From assembly GCF_000448565.1 (NCBI RefSeq), contig NZ_CM002128.1, positions 349,678 to 384,729 of the forward strand: a stretch of DNA of 35,052 bases, read 5' to 3'. Of this stretch, positions 26,667-35,052 are shown piece after piece. The notes beneath the pieces are model-generated. The model saw only the letters and a list, made by a program, of their open reading frames with translations, did not search any database and was not told the origin of the DNA. Source of the DNA: Streptococcus sp. HSISM1 (GTDB lineage: Bacteria > Bacillota > Bacilli > Lactobacillales > Streptococcaceae). Made by a program: the position numbers and the translations under genes. Within the stretch, counting starts at the first letter, position 1, and every line of letters begins with the position of its first letter.

Positions 26667-26837
26667 GTGGGACAGAAATCGGTCATTCGTTAGAATTCGA
26701 TTTCGTCGTCCCACCTCTGCACAGTTGAGTAGGGCTGTAAAAGCTGATGAAATCAGCGTAGTAGAGCCCACTCAACCACTGCGTCTTGCTCGACAATTCA
26801 AAAATAATGGAGAGGCTAGAACTTTTGTCCCAGCCTC
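26667..26837 (-). repeat. Structured intergenic repeat, copy 2
   Basis: A 171-base non-coding element made of nested inverted repeats. GTGGGAC (26667-26673) pairs with GTCCCAC (26708-26714). GTTGAGT-GGGCT (26724-26736) pairs with AGCCC-ACTCAAC (26765-26776), enclosing a GCTGAT/ATCAGC hairpin (26743-26757). GAGGCT (26812-26817) pairs with AGCCTC (26832-26837), followed by six T. Read on the minus strand it shares ordered blocks with 16493-16673. Confidence 0.7.
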
Positions 26838-26843
26838 TTTTTT
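26812..26843 (+). terminator. Terminator after yihY (end of the repeat)
   Basis: GAGGCT.../...AGCCTC with six T at 26838-26843. The T run points to use for plus-strand transcripts coming from map-yihY. Confidence 0.65.
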
Positions 26844-26851
26844 CTTATCTA

Positions 26852-26890
26852 TTTTGTTGTATTTGCAACAAAAATGTGTTATGCTATTGT
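26852..26890 (+). promoter_or_regulatory. marR promoter with a 22-bp palindromic operator
   Basis: TTTTGTTG (26852-26859) and CAACAAAA (26866-26873) form a perfect inverted repeat with a six-base centre. It covers the -35 TTGCAA (26863-26868), which is 16 bases before the extended -10 TGC-TATTGT (26882-26890). A MarR-family gene starts 22 bases later, so autorepression through this site is a natural inference. Confidence 0.6.
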
Positions 26891-26911
26891 CAATAGGAAA
26901 GGAGGAGTGAG

Positions 26912-27366
26912 ATGAGTATTTTGCGTGAGATTGGCATCATTGCGCGAGCACTGGATTCTATAGCAAATATTGAATTTCGAGATTTGGACCTGGCGCGTGG
27001 TCAATATCTTTACTTGGTGCGAATTGCCGAGCAACCTGGAATGATTCAGGAAGAACTCTCTGAAGTCCTGAAAGTAGATCGATCCACCGTTGCAAGGTCT
27101 GTAAAAAACTAGAAGAACGAGGCTTGATTCAACAGCGTCCAAGGGGTGAAAACCTTAAAATCAAGGAATGGGAATTAACTGAAAAAGGTAAGCAGATTTA
27201 CCCCTTCATTTTAGGGGAGCATCTTTACTCTGAGAGAACTGCTTTAAAAGGATTTTCCAAAAAAGAAGTCGCACAGTTAGAAGAGTACCTCATCCGAGTT
27301 CGTGAGAATATCACCTTGGATTGGGAACTAGTTAAAAAAGGTAAAAAAGAAATTATAGTGAGGTAA
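26912..27366 (+). pseudogene. MarR-family transcriptional regulator, broken by one missing A
   Basis: A winged-helix regulator. The first frame (GGAGGAG before ATG 26912) encodes LREIGIIARALDSIAN, LDLARGQYLYLVRIAE and the recognition part LSEVLKVDRSTVARSVK, then stops at 27110 after the six-A run 27103-27108. The other frame continues directly as KLEERGLIQQRP (the wing) and WELTEKGKQIYP to the stop at 27366. One additional A restores a 151-residue protein of normal MarR size. It sits behind a palindromic operator and four bases before the B3/B4 gene, suggesting they form one autoregulated unit. The ligand is unknown. Confidence 0.85.
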
Positions 27367-27370
27367 AGCA

Positions 27371-28077
27371 ATGAAAGTAACAGTCGATCAAGAATTTTGG
27401 GAGTTGTTCCCAACAGCTAGAATTACAGTGATGTCCTTGTATGGCATTGATAACACAGTAGATGAAGCCAAGGATCCTTATTTCAAAGAATTGTTGGACA
27501 AGGGTGCCAAGAGAGCATGGGAATTTATCGATGAAGAAAACTATACCCAGAGTGAGTTCGTTCAAGAGTGGCGCCAAGCTTTTAGCAAGTTTAAAACAAA
27601 AAAGGAGCCCGATCTTCCATCGAAGCACTCTTAAAACGGGTTCACCAAGGTCGTGAATTTTATCCGATTAATCCCTTGGTTGATTTATACAATAGTGTGT
27701 CTATGGCTTATGCCCTTCCTTGTGGAGGAGAAGACATGGATAAATTAGTGGGTGGACTTTCTCTAGGACAAGCGAAAGGAGGCGAACCGTTCTTTCCATT
27801 AGGAGCTGACGAAGATGCGCCAGCTTTGGAAGGGGAGATCATCTACTACGACCAAGAAGGCGCCGTTTGTCGTTGTTTGAATTGGCGTGAGGCTCAAAGA
27901 ACCATGCTAACTGAAGATACCAAGGACGCTATTTTGGTCATTGAAGCCATCAACGAGGAGCAGGCCAAACGGGCACAAACAGCCATGCAGGAATTGAAAG
28001 ATCTAGCTAAGGATTATTTTGGGGTTGAAGGCACCATCTATCAATTAAGTGCAGAGCAAGCAAGTATAGAAGTTTAA
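27371..28077 (+). pseudogene. B3/B4-domain protein, broken by one missing A
   Basis: This resembles the stand-alone B3/B4 (phenylalanyl-tRNA synthetase beta-type) domain proteins. The first frame starts MKVTVDQEFWELFPTARI and fails after the six-A run 27598-27603. The continuing frame gives GARSSIEALLKRVHQG, then YPINPLVDLYNSVSMAYALP and GGEDMDKLVGGL, the B3/B4 core, and ends at 28077. One added A makes a 235-residue protein. Stand-alone B3/B4 proteins may act on amino acids or mischarged tRNA, but this is not settled. It is co-oriented with marR, 4 bases apart, without its own promoter. Confidence 0.8.
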
Positions 28078-28083
28078 AAGAAT

Positions 28084-28120
28084 AAGGCTTGAAACAATCG
28101 TTTCAAGCCTTGTTTTTATT
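28084..28120. terminator. Bidirectional terminator between the B3/B4 and gtrA-like genes
   Basis: AAGGCTTGAAAC (28084-28095) pairs with GTTTCAAGCCTT (28100-28111), followed by GTTTTTATTTTT. It serves both convergent genes. Confidence 0.85.
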
Positions 28121-28546
28121 TTTAAAGACAAAGAGTTTACTAAAGACGTAATTGAGGACCACTATAGCAACTTGCGCAAAGAGAGTTTCAATTAGATTGA
28201 TTTGACTCTTGTTGTTGTGGACAAATTGCCCGATAATTCCTGGGAATTGCTTGACAAAAATCTCGGTCAAGGCCATGTCTAGTATAAAGGTCCCAGAGCG
28301 CGCAATCGCAAATCGGATCAAGCGCTGAAACCAGCCCTTTCTTTCTTGCTTAAAGACGATGGTATCGTTGGTCGCAAAGGCAAAGAGGATCCCAGCAATG
28401 TTTCCAATCGCTGTCGCTAATCGTTCATCACGAGACACATGATAGATGAAGAGGCGGGTTCCTACGGAAACAATGGTTGTGGCAACTCCAAAAAAGAGAT
28501 AGGATAAAATCTCATTATCAAAAAATTTTTTAATTAGTGTTTTCAT
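28103..28546 (-). CDS. GtrA-family membrane protein
   Basis: A 147-residue protein with four hydrophobic helices. LSYLFFGVATTIVSVGTRLFIY near the N-terminus and NYVFSKLFVFK at the end are the GtrA (PF04138) signatures. GtrA proteins are thought to flip polyprenyl-linked sugars or otherwise help glycosylation of envelope polymers such as teichoic acids. It is the only sizeable minus-strand gene in this half and is convergent with the B3/B4 gene and divergent from queT. Its partner glycosyltransferase is not next to it. Confidence 0.85.
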   Translation of the reverse strand: MKTLIKKFFDNEILSYLFFGVATTIVSVGTRLFIYHVSRDERLATAIGNIAGILFAFATNDTIVFKQERKGWFQRLIRFAIARSGTFILDMALTEIFVKQFPGIIGQFVHNNKSQINLIETLFAQVAIVVLNYVFSKLFVFKNKNKA

Positions 28547-28576
28547 AAATTCAGTCTACCATAAAACCTCAAAATA

Positions 28577-28585
28577 TGCTATACT
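28577..28585 (+). promoter_or_regulatory. Promoter of queT
   Basis: An extended -10 TGC-TATACT (28577-28585) lies directly before the riboswitch stem. Confidence 0.6.
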
Positions 28586-28590
28586 TGAAA

Positions 28591-28674
28591 GGTTGAAGAA
28601 ATCAAACCTTCAACCCTTGGTGCTTAAGATCCTTTCGCCAAGCATATTAGACGCGGGAAAACCGCTAAAGGAGA
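28591..28674 (+). ncRNA. preQ1-II riboswitch with its P1 hairpin
   Basis: The aptamer core starts at CTTGGTGCTTAAG (28616), pairs back through CGCCAAGCATATTAGACGCGG and ends in AACCGCTAAAGGAGAA, which overlaps the queT Shine-Dalgarno GGAG. This is a near match to the streptococcal preQ1-II (COG4708) motif. The optional P1 hairpin GGTTGAAG/CTTCAACC (28591-28615) is present just upstream. By family, preQ1 binding closes the SD and turns off translation of the transporter. Confidence 0.9.
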
Positions 28675-28678
28675 ATAA

Positions 28679-29188
28679 ATGAAACAGTTAACTGCTCGTG
28701 ATATGGCACAAATTGCCATTGTTGCTGCGATTTATATCGTATTGACCATTACCCCACCTCTCAACGCTATGGCCTACTATGGCTATCAATTCCGTGTTTC
28801 GGAAATGATGAATTTCTTAGCTTTTTACAATAAGAAGTACTTGATTGCGGTGACGCTTGGTTGTATGATTGCTAACTTATTTAGTTTTGGATGGATCGAT
28901 GTCTTTGTCGGTGGAGGTTCAACCTTTGTCTTCTTAGGACTTGGACTCATTCTATTTGGTCGATTTAAAAACAAGTTCTTGTTTGACGGTCTTATTCGCT
29001 TGGACCATTTCTTGTTTGCGATTTTCTTTTCCATCTCCATGTTTACGATTGCCTTGGAACTATACTACCTTCAAGGCCAACCATTCTTCTATAACTGGTT
29101 GACTATGGGATTGGGTGAATTCGCATCCTTGATTTTTGGAGCGATTGTGATCAATCAACTTTCTAAACGGATCGATTTTACAAAATAA
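28679..29188 (+). CDS. queT: QueT, queuosine-precursor transporter
   Basis: A 169-residue integral membrane protein with about five to six helices, the substrate-binding S component of an ECF transporter for the queuosine precursor preQ1 or related bases. ARDMAQIAIVAAIYIVLTI, YYGYQFRVSEMMNFLAFYN and ANLFSFGWIDVFVGG fit the QueT (COG4708) family. The preQ1-II riboswitch directly upstream confirms the role. The shared ECF module is not in this window. A terminator follows the stop. Confidence 0.93.
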   Translation: MKQLTARDMAQIAIVAAIYIVLTITPPLNAMAYYGYQFRVSEMMNFLAFYNKKYLIAVTLGCMIANLFSFGWIDVFVGGGSTFVFLGLGLILFGRFKNKFLFDGLIRLDHFLFAIFFSISMFTIALELYYLQGQPFFYNWLTMGLGEFASLIFGAIVINQLSKRIDFTK

Positions 29189-29190
29189 GA

Positions 29191-29214
29191 AAAGGGAGCT
29201 TTGGCTCCTTTTTT
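29191..29214 (+). terminator. Terminator of queT
   Basis: GGGAGC/GCTCC with a TTTG loop, flanked by AAA before and six T after. Confidence 0.8.
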
Positions 29215-29263
29215 AATGCTAAGAATGCAGTAAATTCAAGGCTAAATTAAGATTTTATGATAA

Positions 29264-31231
<1,968 letters not shown>

Positions 31232-31240
31232 AGGATCTTT

Positions 31241-32203
31241 ATGGTAGAACGAATCAAAAAAGCCCGTTTAATTTATAATCCGACCTCTGGGCAAGAAATT
31301 ATCAAGAAAAATATTGCGGAAGTCTTAGACGTACTCGAAGACGTGGGCTATGAAACCAGCGCCTATCAAACGACTCCAGAACCATTTTCTGCTCAAAATG
31401 AAGCAGAAAGAGCCGCTAAAGCCGGCTTTGATTTAATCATTGCTGCTGGTGGAGATGGCACGATTAATGAAGTGGTCAATGGAGTTGCAGGTCTGGAGAA
31501 TCGTCCGCAGATGGCCTTTATCCCAACCGGCACAACCAATGACTATGCGCGTGCCTTGAAGATCCCGATGGGAGATCCAGTGGCAGCTGCCCGCATTATC
31601 GAAAAGAATCAAACCATTCAAATGGACATTGGTCGTGCTTATGGCAGTAAGTATTTTATCAATATTGCTGCAGCAGGGACCATGACAGAATTGACCTTCA
31701 GTGTCCCAAGTAGTGTCAAATCTCGCCTGGGTTACTTTGCTTATGTAGCTGAAGCAGCTAAAATGTTGCCGAGGAACAAGGCTCGTAAGGTACGGATCGA
31801 ACACGATAATGGCGTTTTTGAAGGGCCAGCGTCGATGATTTTTGTGGCTTTGACCAACTCTATTGCTGGCTTTGAAAGTGTCGCACCAGATGCTAAGCTC
31901 GATGATGGAAACTTCACCTTGATTATCGTAAAAACTGCTAAGCTCTTTAACATGTTGTCCTTGATGATTCAGGCCATTAATGGAGGCAAGCATGTGCACG
32001 ATGAAAATGTAGAATATCTCAAGACCAAGAAGTTGTCGATCGAAATGTTAGGGAAAAATGCTCAACCATTCCGCATCAATCTAGATGGCGAATATGGGGG
32101 AGATACTCCAGTTGAATTGGAAGTCTTTCATAATCACTTGGAATTTTTTGCGAATATTGATGAAATCAACAACGATGCTTTGGTTCACACATCTGAAGAA
32201 TAA
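31241..32203 (+). CDS. Diacylglycerol-kinase-type lipid kinase (YegS/DgkB family)
   Basis: A 320-residue cytoplasmic or membrane-associated kinase. ARLIYNPTSGQE at the start, IIAAGGDGTINEVVNGV (nucleotide-binding loop) and AFIPTGTTNDYARAL are the DAGK catalytic-domain motifs, followed by the C-terminal beta domain (LIIVKTAKLFNM, FRINLDGEYGG). In Gram-positives this family (DgkB) recycles diacylglycerol from lipoteichoic acid synthesis. GAGGA precedes the ATG and it is probably co-transcribed with ligA and pulA. Confidence 0.9.
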   Translation: MVERIKKARLIYNPTSGQEIIKKNIAEVLDVLEDVGYETSAYQTTPEPFSAQNEAERAAKAGFDLIIAAGGDGTINEVVNGVAGLENRPQMAFIPTGTTNDYARALKIPMGDPVAAARIIEKNQTIQMDIGRAYGSKYFINIAAAGTMTELTFSVPSSVKSRLGYFAYVAEAAKMLPRNKARKVRIEHDNGVFEGPASMIFVALTNSIAGFESVAPDAKLDDGNFTLIIVKTAKLFNMLSLMIQAINGGKHVHDENVEYLKTKKLSIEMLGKNAQPFRINLDGEYGGDTPVELEVFHNHLEFFANIDEINNDALVHTSEE

Positions 32204-32215
32204 AAACAAATAGTT

Positions 32216-32250
32216 GGAACCATGTCCGTGTTTCACGAGCGAATGGTTCC
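32216..32250 (+). other. Hairpin between the lipid kinase and pulA
   Basis: GGAACCAT (32216-32223) pairs with ATGGTTCC (32243-32250) around an inner CGTG/CACG hairpin. No T run follows, so it is a processing or attenuation structure, or a repeat, rather than a clear terminator. Confidence 0.55.
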
Positions 32251-32281
32251 TTCGGTATCAAATTGGAAATAGGAAAATGTT

Positions 32282-34579
32282 ATGCGACAATACCATGTAA
32301 AGCTTCATTTTCATAAGCAAAAAGGAAATTATTTTGCCTATGATATGTGGCAGTGGCAGGATCAAGTAGAAGGAAAATCAGTCTCTTTCTCCAAGTTAGA
32401 TTATTTTGGAGTAGAGGGAAATCTGGTATACGAGAGTGAGGATGCCTTGAGCCGGGGTCATGTCTTGGTTAAAGAAGGAGATTGGTTCACCCAAACCCGT
32501 GATTTTGAAATCGAACTCTTACCAGAAGGGTATGTTCGAGAAGTTTGGATTCTCGATGGGGACGATACTGTCTATTATTCATTGCAAGCTGCTTTGACGA
32601 GTCATGCTTATAGTCATCGTCAACCTCATGCCTACGATATGGCGACCCATGCCAAGGAATTTGACACCAAATGGGCTTATCAAGGCTGGCTTGGTTATCG
32701 TGAAGAAGAAGGGGAGTATTGCTTTAAGCTGTGGGCCCCTACTGCTAAGAAAGTTGAATTGTTGCTCTATCAATCAACAGAGTTGGATGCGCCTATTTGG
32801 AAGACTATTCCGATGATGCGTGGCAAACAAGAGTCTAGCTACCATCCAGAAAACACCCAAGGTGTTTGGATTCTAGATTTTCTAGGAAATTTAAGTGGCA
32901 TGGCTTATCAATATCGTGTGCATTTTGAACACCAGACTCAAGTGACGCGTGATCCTTATAGCATTGCAACGACAGCCGACGGAATGCGCTCAGCCATTCT
33001 CTCAAGAGCAGATCGTCAGTTTGATTGGGGCACTAAAAAAGGCGCCGATGCGACTCCCTGGCGCCTGGACAATCCTTGTCAAGCAGTGATCTATGAGATG
33101 CACCTTCGGGATTTGACCAAGTCACCGACATCAGGTGTGGACGAGTCTTTGCGTGGGACCTATCTAGGGGCTTGCCAAGAAGGTACCGTCAATAGCCATG
33201 GCGATGCGACTGCTTTTGATTATATCCGTCAGTTAGGAGTCAATGTCGTGCAATTGCAGCCGATATCTGATCGCTATAAACAGTATGATGAAGAAGGTCG
33301 TGTGACCTACAATTGGGGTTACAACGTTCAGAATTATTCTGCACCAGAAACCAGTTTTTCAACGGATCCATCCAATCCCAAACAAACCATGAAAGAGCTT
33401 AAAACTATGATCCGGGCTTATCATGACGCGGGGATTTCTGTAGTCATAGATGTGATCTACAATCATATCTACTCAACTGAGAATGGTCCTTTCCAAAATA
33501 CAGTTCCGGATTATTATTACCGGATGGAGCCAGATGGGCGCTTCCAAAATGGGACAGGTGTCGGTAATGAGACGGCGAGTGAGCATGAAATGTACCGCAA
33601 GTACATGATTGATTCCCTCACGCACTGGGTTAAAGAGTACCAGATCGATGGTTTCCGCTTTGATTTGATGGGCATTCACGATGTGACGACAATGAATGCT
33701 ATTCGGGAGGCGATGGATGCTCTGGATCCTCGCATTCTCCTTTATGGAGAAGGTTGGGATATGGGAACCGGTCTCGCACCAGAGGACAAGGCTAAGAAAG
33801 ACAATGCAGCGCAATTGCCACGTATTGGATTCTTTAACGACACGGAGCGCGATGCTATTAAAGGGGCTGAGGTTTATGGTTCCATCAAACGTGGCTTTGT
33901 CAGCCGAAAATCAACAGAGAATATCGTTGCGCGTGCTGTTCTAGGTAGTGCGGAGCTGGGTCATTATTTAAGTCCGAATCAGGTTTTGAATTATGTGGAG
34001 GCTCATGACAATTATAATCTCTATGACTTGCTTCAGACCCTCCATCCAAATGAAGAAGTAGCAGGCTTGGTCAAGCGCTCAGAGTTGGCTACGGCCATGA
34101 ACCTGCTCTTCCAGGGTATGACCTTTATGCAATTGGGTCAAGAGTTTATGCGGACCAAATTGGTGGCGACAGGTCCTGATGGGGAAATCACACCTTTGGA
34201 TCGTGAACGGGCCATGAATTCCTACAATGCTCCAGATTTTGTGAATCAGGTCAACTGGGATCTGGTCAGTCAGAACAAGGAATCAATTGCCTATATCCGA
34301 AGCTTGATCGCCTTGAAGACCAGTCTTCCTGTCTTAGGGCTTGAAAGCTATGATAAAATCTACCAACAAGTCTTTATTCAATCTGCAACTGATACCAGTG
34401 GCCTTGTCATCTATGAACTAACAGGAGACAAGAAGTACTTGGTCATCTTCAACGCCAGCGGACTTCCATATTACCTCCAAAATTCAAATAAATTGAAATT
34501 GATGGTTGGGAATAGTCGTCATAAACGACCATTCTATGTGGAGAATTTAACAGCTTCTGTTTTTGAAGTCCTAGACTAA
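32282..34579 (+). CDS. pulA: Type I pullulanase, cytoplasmic
   Basis: A 765-residue GH13 debranching enzyme that cuts alpha-1,6 links in pullulan, glycogen or imported branched maltodextrins. The N-terminal part (about 1-110) is family-typical, followed by a CBM48-like domain (YCFKLWAPTAKKVELLLY). The catalytic barrel shows YNWGYNVQNY (type I pullulanase signature), VVIDVIYNH, DGFRFDLMG (nucleophile Asp), ILLYGEGWDMG (acid Glu) and YVEAHDN (third Asp). There is no signal peptide or LPXTG anchor, unlike surface pullulanases such as SpuA, so it acts on internal glycogen-like substrates. It follows the lipid kinase and the hairpin at 32216 and ends in a strong terminator. Confidence 0.95.
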   Translation: MRQYHVKLHFHKQKGNYFAYDMWQWQDQVEGKSVSFSKLDYFGVEGNLVYESEDALSRGHVLVKEGDWFTQTRDFEIELLPEGYVREVWILDGDDTVYYSLQAALTSHAYSHRQPHAYDMATHAKEFDTKWAYQGWLGYREEEGEYCFKLWAPTAKKVELLLYQSTELDAPIWKTIPMMRGKQESSYHPENTQGVWILDFLGNLSGMAYQYRVHFEHQTQVTRDPYSIATTADGMRSAILSRADRQFDWGTKKGADATPWRLDNPCQAVIYEMHLRDLTKSPTSGVDESLRGTYLGACQEGTVNSHGDATAFDYIRQLGVNVVQLQPISDRYKQYDEEGRVTYNWGYNVQNYSAPETSFSTDPSNPKQTMKELKTMIRAYHDAGISVVIDVIYNHIYSTENGPFQNTVPDYYYRMEPDGRFQNGTGVGNETASEHEMYRKYMIDSLTHWVKEYQIDGFRFDLMGIHDVTTMNAIREAMDALDPRILLYGEGWDMGTGLAPEDKAKKDNAAQLPRIGFFNDTERDAIKGAEVYGSIKRGFVSRKSTENIVARAVLGSAELGHYLSPNQVLNYVEAHDNYNLYDLLQTLHPNEEVAGLVKRSELATAMNLLFQGMTFMQLGQEFMRTKLVATGPDGEITPLDRERAMNSYNAPDFVNQVNWDLVSQNKESIAYIRSLIALKTSLPVLGLESYDKIYQQVFIQSATDTSGLVIYELTGDKKYLVIFNASGLPYYLQNSNKLKLMVGNSRHKRPFYVENLTASVFEVLD

Positions 34580-34600
34580 GTTTTTTAAAAGAAATCATAA

Positions 34601-34634
34601 AATCCCTGAGTTTTTAAACTCAGGGATTCTTTTT
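34601..34634 (+). terminator. Terminator of pulA
   Basis: AATCCCTGAGTTT pairs with AAACTCAGGGATT (34601-34628), followed by CTTTTTATT. Confidence 0.9.
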
Positions 34635-34653
34635 ATTATGTGACTTTCAGTCC

Positions 34654-34677
34654 GTCTCGCTCCGTTAGGTGCGAGAC
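34654..34677. other. Hairpin near the left end of the IS200-like element
   Basis: GTCTCGC (34654-34660) pairs with GCGAGAC (34671-34677). It stands between the pulA terminator and the element and could be part of its outer end or a leftover terminator. Confidence 0.4.
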
Positions 34678-34678
34678 A

Positions 34679-35052
34679 AAAAAACCACCCGCTATGCGGG
34701 TGCGCATCAAAGGTTATACCAAAAAAACTCCAAACGCGATACAATTAAGGTGTTCAAGCCAATTGTAAAGCGAAAGGAGAAAAATATGGCTCAAAAAGCA
34801 CATAGTTTATCACACACAAAATGGATGTGTAAATATCACATTGTGTTCACCCCTAAGTATAGACGAAAAGTGATCTATAATCAATATCGAAGTAGTTTAG
34901 GAGAAATATTCCATAGATTATGTAGTTATAAAGGTGTTGAGATTATTGAAGGCCATTTAATGCCAGATCATGTTCATATGTTGGTAAGTATTCCACCTAG
35001 AATTAGTGTTGCAAGTTTCATGGGATATTTAAAAGGTAAAAGACGCTCTAAT
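34679..35052 (+). mobile_element. IS200/IS605-family insertion sequence, left part
   Basis: This contains a subterminal hairpin CACCCGC/GCGGGTG with a TAT loop (34686-34702), typical of the single-strand left end recognised by the HUH transposase, followed by a tnpA gene that runs off the window. The exact left boundary is not fixed. The family has no terminal inverted repeats, and none are seen. The right end and any tnpB lie outside. Confidence 0.75.
34786..35052 (+). CDS. tnpA: IS200/IS605 transposase TnpA, 5' part
   Basis: The first 89 residues of a HUH-type Y1 transposase. WMCKYHIVFTPKYRRKVIY opens the fold, and the metal-binding HUH motif is in MPDHVHMLVSIPP. FMGYLKGKRRSN follows just before the window ends. 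The catalytic Tyr lies further on, outside the window. AAAGGAGAAA precedes the ATG. The enzyme moves single-stranded IS DNA by a peel-and-paste process. The visible part is intact, with no frame break. Confidence 0.92.
   Translation, partial: MAQKAHSLSHTKWMCKYHIVFTPKYRRKVIYNQYRSSLGEIFHRLCSYKGVEIIEGHLMPDHVHMLVSIPPRISVASFMGYLKGKRRSN

Noticed and set aside
26667-26837. The hairpin-rich spacer as a CRISPR or tRNA-like gene
   Set aside because: There are no regular repeat-spacer units, and the stems do not match a tRNA cloverleaf or CCA end.
26725-26910. A 61-residue plus-strand open frame in the spacer before marR
   Set aside because: It is formed by the structured repeat and the marR operator/promoter; no coding pattern.
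31433-31999. A 188-residue open frame on the minus strand
   Set aside because: It is antisense to the lipid kinase catalytic region; a shadow of codon bias with Cys/His/Ser-rich composition.
32282-34579. Surface-anchored pullulanase
   Set aside because: No signal peptide, repeats or LPXTG motif are present; the protein is of the cytoplasmic type I class.

Overview
The window looks like a chromosomal stretch of a Streptococcus of the mitis/sanguinis group. The gene content (EbsA, comEB, SpxR-type CBS/hotdog regulator, S_MK-box metK, preQ1-II queT, insert-type Map) and the rhamnose-polysaccharide genes point there. S. parasanguinis or a close relative is my best guess, but species cannot be fixed without database comparison. 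Extended -10 promoters (TGnTATAAT) and A+T-rich spacers fit this genus.

Layout. (1) 116-13164: the distal part of a cell-wall rhamnose-glucose type polysaccharide locus. It holds a three-domain glycosyltransferase (GT2 + RgpF-like + GT4), a DUF2142/GT-C type membrane protein, a GT4 enzyme, rgpA-, rgpB-, rgpC- and rgpD-like genes, a short frame-broken rgpF-like gene and a GacH/SccH-like glycerol-phosphate transferase. The glycosyltransferases build the chain on the cytoplasmic face, RgpC/RgpD export it, and the sulfatase-fold enzyme probably decorates it outside. Base composition changes abruptly inside this block, as expected for a mosaic surface-antigen locus. (2) 13258-17277: housekeeping genes ebsA, ferredoxin (minus strand), a LysM anchor protein, cmk, the infC-rpmI-rplT operon with its leader, and comEB (dCMP deaminase). 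(3) 17449-19807: three tandem genes sharing a four-helix membrane domain of unknown function. (4) 20108-26660: metK under an S_MK (SAM-III) riboswitch, murA, a GNAT acetyltransferase, spxR/ytoI, map and yihY. (5) 26852-29188: a MarR regulator with a palindromic operator, a B3/B4-domain protein, a GtrA-family protein (minus strand) and queT under a preQ1-II riboswitch. (6) 29273-34579: ligA, a diacylglycerol-kinase-type lipid kinase and pulA. (7) 34654-end: the left end and 5' part of tnpA of an IS200/IS605-family element, cut by the window edge.

Two things stand out. First, six genes (rgpF-like, rpmI, the third membrane paralogue, murA, marR, B3/B4) are each broken by exactly one missing base in a short homopolymer. 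Restoring one base gives a full-length, family-typical protein every time, so uncorrected homopolymer undercalls are the simplest explanation. If raw reads confirm them, they would be a striking set of slippage mutations. Second, two spacers about 10 kb apart carry opposite-orientation, diverged copies of one structured intergenic repeat.

No tRNA, rRNA, CRISPR array, prophage or defence system was recognised.
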